DNA of 7,133 bases from Acidimicrobiia bacterium. Lineage in GTDB: Bacteria; Actinomycetota; Acidimicrobiia; IMCC26256; BP-133. Made by a program: the position numbers and the translations under genes. A model generated the notes under the pieces. It did no database searches and was not told the origin of the DNA. It was given only the letters and a program-made list of their open reading frames with translations. Location: NCBI GenBank assembly GCA_025923175.1, contig JAICGL010000203.1, positions 1 through 7,133 on the forward strand. Reading direction: 5' to 3'. This document shows, in pieces, positions 5,394 through 7,133 of the stretch; position 1 is the first letter of the stretch; every line of letters starts with the position of its first letter.

Positions 5394-6226
5394 CTCCGTC
5401 CGTCGCCGCGCCTGCGGCTGTCGACGAGGCCCTGGCCGCCGCCGCGGGTGCGGCGTGCGACGCCCTTCCCGCCGACGCAGGCTGGTCCGGCCAGACGACC
5501 GATGAGGACGCCCCGGCCGTACCCGGGCCCGGCGCGCAGGCCGTGGCCGCCGACCTGCCCGGCCTCGGCCGTCTCGTTCTGGCCGTCGCAGCACCCCTCG
5601 CCCGGGAGGTCCAGGTCGGACCGCCGCCGGCCGAAGATCTGCTCGACGGGCTGAAGCCGGCCTTCACCGCTGCGGCCGCGGCGTTCGGTGTACCGGAATC
5701 AGCGGTGGACGGCTATGGCCTGGCCGACCCGGCTGCGCTGCGGCCCGGTGTCGGCGAGGAGGCCCACGGCCTGCTCCTCATGGACGGCGACACGCACAAG
5801 GCCAGCCTGGCGTTCATCGCTCAGGCGGTCCTTCCCGACGCCCCGGTGGCCGGCCACGAGTTCGCACCGCTGCCCGCTCCGGCCGGACCCGGTGGCCGGA
5901 CCGGTACTGCCGCCGGGCGCAGCAGCGTGGTCGGCGGCCCCATCGAGCTCCTCCACGAGGTCGAGATGGGCGTCACCGTGGAACTCGGGCGGACCCGCAT
6001 GCTGGTACGCGACATCCTCGACCTCAGCCCCGGCTCGGTCATCGAACTCGACCGGGCGGCCGGAGCTCCCATCGACGTGCTGGTGAACGGGACGCTCATC
6101 GCCCGGGGTGAGGTCGTGGTCATCGACGAGGAGTTCGGTATCCGCATCACCGAGGTCATCGGCTACGAGGACTCGGGGGCTTCGCCGGCCTCCCCCAAGA
6201 CAGAGGGACACCGGCCGGGCCGCTGA
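5390..6226 (+). CDS. fliN: Flagellar motor switch protein FliN with a long N-terminal region (FliN/FliY-like)
   Basis: FliN forms the bottom of the C-ring and helps bring export substrates and CheY-P to the motor. With the ATG at 5390 the protein has 278 residues. The C-terminal SpoA domain (about 184-258) is diagnostic: IELLHEVEMGVTVELGRTRM, then LVRDILDLSPGSVIELD, VNGTLIARGEVVVIDEEFGI and RITEV. FliN alone is usually about 100-140 residues. Residues 1-160 are Ala/Pro-rich and contain alternating strand-like and helix-like parts (RLVLAVAAPL, AEDLLDGLKPAF, HGLLLMDGD), followed by a Pro/Gly linker (161-182). This layout recalls FliY, in which a CheC-like domain precedes FliN, but I see no intact CheC motif. 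AAGGAG (5379-5384) lies 5 bases before the ATG, which overlaps the fliM stop by 4 bases. The frame is open back to 5051, inside fliM, but those codons are Arg-rich noise. Confidence 0.9.
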   Translation: MTPSVAAPAAVDEALAAAAGAACDALPADAGWSGQTTDEDAPAVPGPGAQAVAADLPGLGRLVLAVAAPLAREVQVGPPPAEDLLDGLKPAFTAAAAAFGVPESAVDGYGLADPAALRPGVGEEAHGLLLMDGDTHKASLAFIAQAVLPDAPVAGHEFAPLPAPAGPGGRTGTAAGRSSVVGGPIELLHEVEMGVTVELGRTRMLVRDILDLSPGSVIELDRAAGAPIDVLVNGTLIARGEVVVIDEEFGIRITEVIGYEDSGASPASPKTEGHRPGR

Positions 6227-6228
6227 TC

Positions 6229-6642
6229 ATGGACGTCTCCCTTCTCGCCCTCCTCGTCCGCGTTGTCGTCTCCCTCGGCGTCGTCCTGGCCGTCATGGCG
6301 GCTGCCGCCGCCGTCCTTCGCCGTAGCGGCGTGGTCGGCTCGGCACCGGCCGGCAGGCGGGGGATGCGGCGCCGCAGCCTCCCGCTGGAAGTCATCGCCC
6401 GTCACGGCCTGAGTCGCGGTTCCTCGCTGGCGGTCGTGCGGATGGGGGAACGGGCGCTGGTCCTGGGGGTCACGGAGCACCAGGTCACGCTGCTGACCGA
6501 AGTCGACCCGGCCGAGCTCGACGCGCCGCCGGATCCCGACGAGCACTTCGCAGGACCCGCCGGCCCAGGGATTGGGCCCGGCACCCTCCCATGGAAGGTC
6601 GCCCTCGAACAGTTGCGGGAACGGACCGTCCGCCGGTCCTGA
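6229..6642 (+). CDS. fliO: Flagellar biosynthesis protein FliO
   Basis: FliO is a small membrane protein that helps assemble the FliP ring of the flagellar export gate. The protein has 137 residues. One N-terminal membrane helix (about 4-30) is followed by a strongly basic cytoplasmic segment (31-49, many Arg) and then the conserved FliO core (about 51-93): LPLEVIARHGLSRGSSLAVVRMGERALVLGVTEHQVTLL, reported here as positions 51-89, with the family pattern of a leading L-E-V, a Gly turn and a closing GVTEHxVTLL. A Pro/Gly/Asp-rich stretch (98-120) and a short basic helix close the protein. The start is 2 bases after the fliN stop and has no good Shine-Dalgarno at normal spacing (AGAGGGA at 6202-6208 is about 20 bases away), so coupling to fliN is likely. 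FliO sequences diverge strongly, but core and context agree. Confidence 0.87.
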   Translation: MDVSLLALLVRVVVSLGVVLAVMAAAAAVLRRSGVVGSAPAGRRGMRRRSLPLEVIARHGLSRGSSLAVVRMGERALVLGVTEHQVTLLTEVDPAELDAPPDPDEHFAGPAGPGIGPGTLPWKVALEQLRERTVRRS

Positions 6643-6661
6643 ATTCCAACAGCGCAACCCC

Positions 6662-6666
6662 GGAGA
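6662..6666 (+). promoter_or_regulatory. Ribosome binding site of the last, incomplete gene
   Basis: GGAGA lies 6 bases before ATG at 6673. A GTG at 6670 is in the same frame but only 3 bases from the site, so ATG is preferred. The 30-base gap after fliO otherwise holds nothing I can name. Confidence 0.5.
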
Positions 6667-6672
6667 CCTGTG

Positions 6673-7133
6673 ATGCCGACCTCCAAGGGCCGGCGCGCCC
6701 TGGTGGCGTGCCTGCTCATGCTCCTGGCCTGCCTGTCGAGCGGCTTCGTCTCGGCGTTGGCGGAAGAGATCGTGACCGACCCTGCGCCGGAAACCCCTCC
6801 GGCGACCACCGAGACGACCGTCGCGACGACACCTCCGGAGCCCCCGGCCCCGCCGATCGAAGAGGATCCGGCGCCGGTGGTGGAACCGCCGGCGTCCACG
6901 ACCACCACGTCGTCGGCTCCGCCAACCCCGACGACCACGACCCGCCCGTCCACGGCTCCCACGTCCACGACTCTGGCAACCCGGCCGTCAGCAACCACCA
7001 CGTCCACGGCCCGGGCAAACCCCCCGGTCACGATGGCTGCGGCTGCGACGACCACGACCACCACGTTGGGGACGACCACGGCAACCAGCGCACCGGTTGC
7101 GGGTGCAACAGCGGAGCCTCCGACGAGGCGGGG
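6673..7133 (+). CDS. Exported/membrane protein start, probably flagellar export gate protein FliP with a Thr/Pro-rich N-terminal extension (partial)
   Basis: The frame is open from ATG 6673 to the right edge without a stop, giving at least 153 residues. Residues 1-30 form a clear signal peptide: basic start (SKGRR), hydrophobic core (about 9-26) and an ALA cleavage site before Glu31. The rest is low-complexity: of residues 31-153 about 39 are Thr and 25 Pro, with runs such as STTTTS, TPTTTT and ATTTTTT. FliP builds the core of the flagellar export gate, has a cleavable signal peptide, and normally follows fliO, which makes FliP the best guess. None of the conserved FliP membrane segments is reached before the window ends, so a separate secreted or surface protein cannot be excluded. 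A lipobox reading (LLAC at 17-20) is weaker than the ALA site. Confidence 0.5.
   Translation, partial: MPTSKGRRALVACLLMLLACLSSGFVSALAEEIVTDPAPETPPATTETTVATTPPEPPAPPIEEDPAPVVEPPASTTTTSSAPPTPTTTTRPSTAPTSTTLATRPSATTTSTARANPPVTMAAAATTTTTTLGTTTATSAPVAGATAEPPTRR
6781..7125 (+). repeat. Low-complexity Thr/Pro-coding tract with imperfect ACG/ACC repeats
   Basis: Clusters of ACG and ACC codons recur, for example ACGACCACCACG near 6898, ACGACCACGACC near 6931 and ACGACCACGACCACCACG at 7048-7065. GCx and CCG codons lie between them. The repeat units are short and imperfect, so the tract looks like an expanded disordered linker and not a regular tandem repeat. Such tracts can change length between strains by slippage. 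Confidence 0.6.

Noticed and set aside
5390..5450. VDEALAAAAG near the FliN N-terminus as a displaced EIDALL-type CheY-binding motif
   Set aside because: The resemblance is only to generic Ala-rich helix; the leading LSQ and the IDALL core are not preserved. It cannot be claimed without binding data or conservation.
6718..6732. Lipoprotein signal (LLAC) in the last gene
   Set aside because: The residue before Ala is Leu, which does not fit the usual lipobox well, and a better ALA cleavage site follows at residue 30.
6402..7079. Minus-strand frame of 225 codons opposite the Thr/Pro-rich region
   Set aside because: Its Val/Gly-rich translation is the mirror of ACG/ACC/GCx codons on the plus strand, where a signal peptide, ribosome binding site and operon position support the true gene.

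Overview
This window is a single-direction (+ strand), tightly packed stretch of a flagellar gene cluster from a very GC-rich bacterium. The gene order (end of a fliK-like gene, flgD, flgE, flbD/swrD, motA, motB, fliL, fliM, fliN, fliO, then probably fliP) is the arrangement familiar from Gram-positive flagellar operons. The high GC content, the short FlgD without an Ig-like domain, the swrD-type flbD and the Thr/Pro-rich segments in exported parts of FliL and the last gene together suggest an actinobacterium. Acidimicrobiia or a related lineage is my best guess, but this is inference from style and not from a marker gene.

Layout. Bases 3-101 carry the last 32 codons of an upstream reading frame, plausibly FliK. 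Bases 117-1851 encode the hook module (FlgD hook scaffold, FlgE hook protein). A 97-base gap follows, holding a strong stem-loop (1864-1896), and is the largest gap in the window. Bases 1949-4442 encode the motor-power module (FlbD/SwrD, stator proteins MotA and MotB, stator-associated FliL), with gaps of only 1-3 bases. A 48-base gap with a small inverted repeat leads into the rotor-switch genes fliM and fliN (4491-6226), which overlap by 4 bases. Then come fliO (6229-6642) and the start of a gene with a signal peptide and a long Thr/Pro-rich stretch (from 6673, running off the right edge). From its position that last gene is most likely fliP.

How the genes work together. FlgD caps the growing hook and allows FlgE to polymerise. 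MotA and MotB form the ion-driven stator, FliL sits around it, and FlbD/SwrD is linked to stator torque in Bacillus. FliM and FliN form the cytoplasmic C-ring that the stator pushes on. FliO and FliP belong to the flagellar type III export gate through which FlgD and FlgE are secreted.

I see no RNA genes, mobile elements, CRISPR arrays or phage material, and nothing that looks like a wholly new system. The points most worth a second look are the FliM that starts directly at its core domain without the usual N-terminal CheY-binding motif, the FliN with a roughly 180-residue N-terminal region of unclear family, the long Thr/Pro-rich region in the putative FliP, and the two intergenic inverted repeats at the module boundaries.
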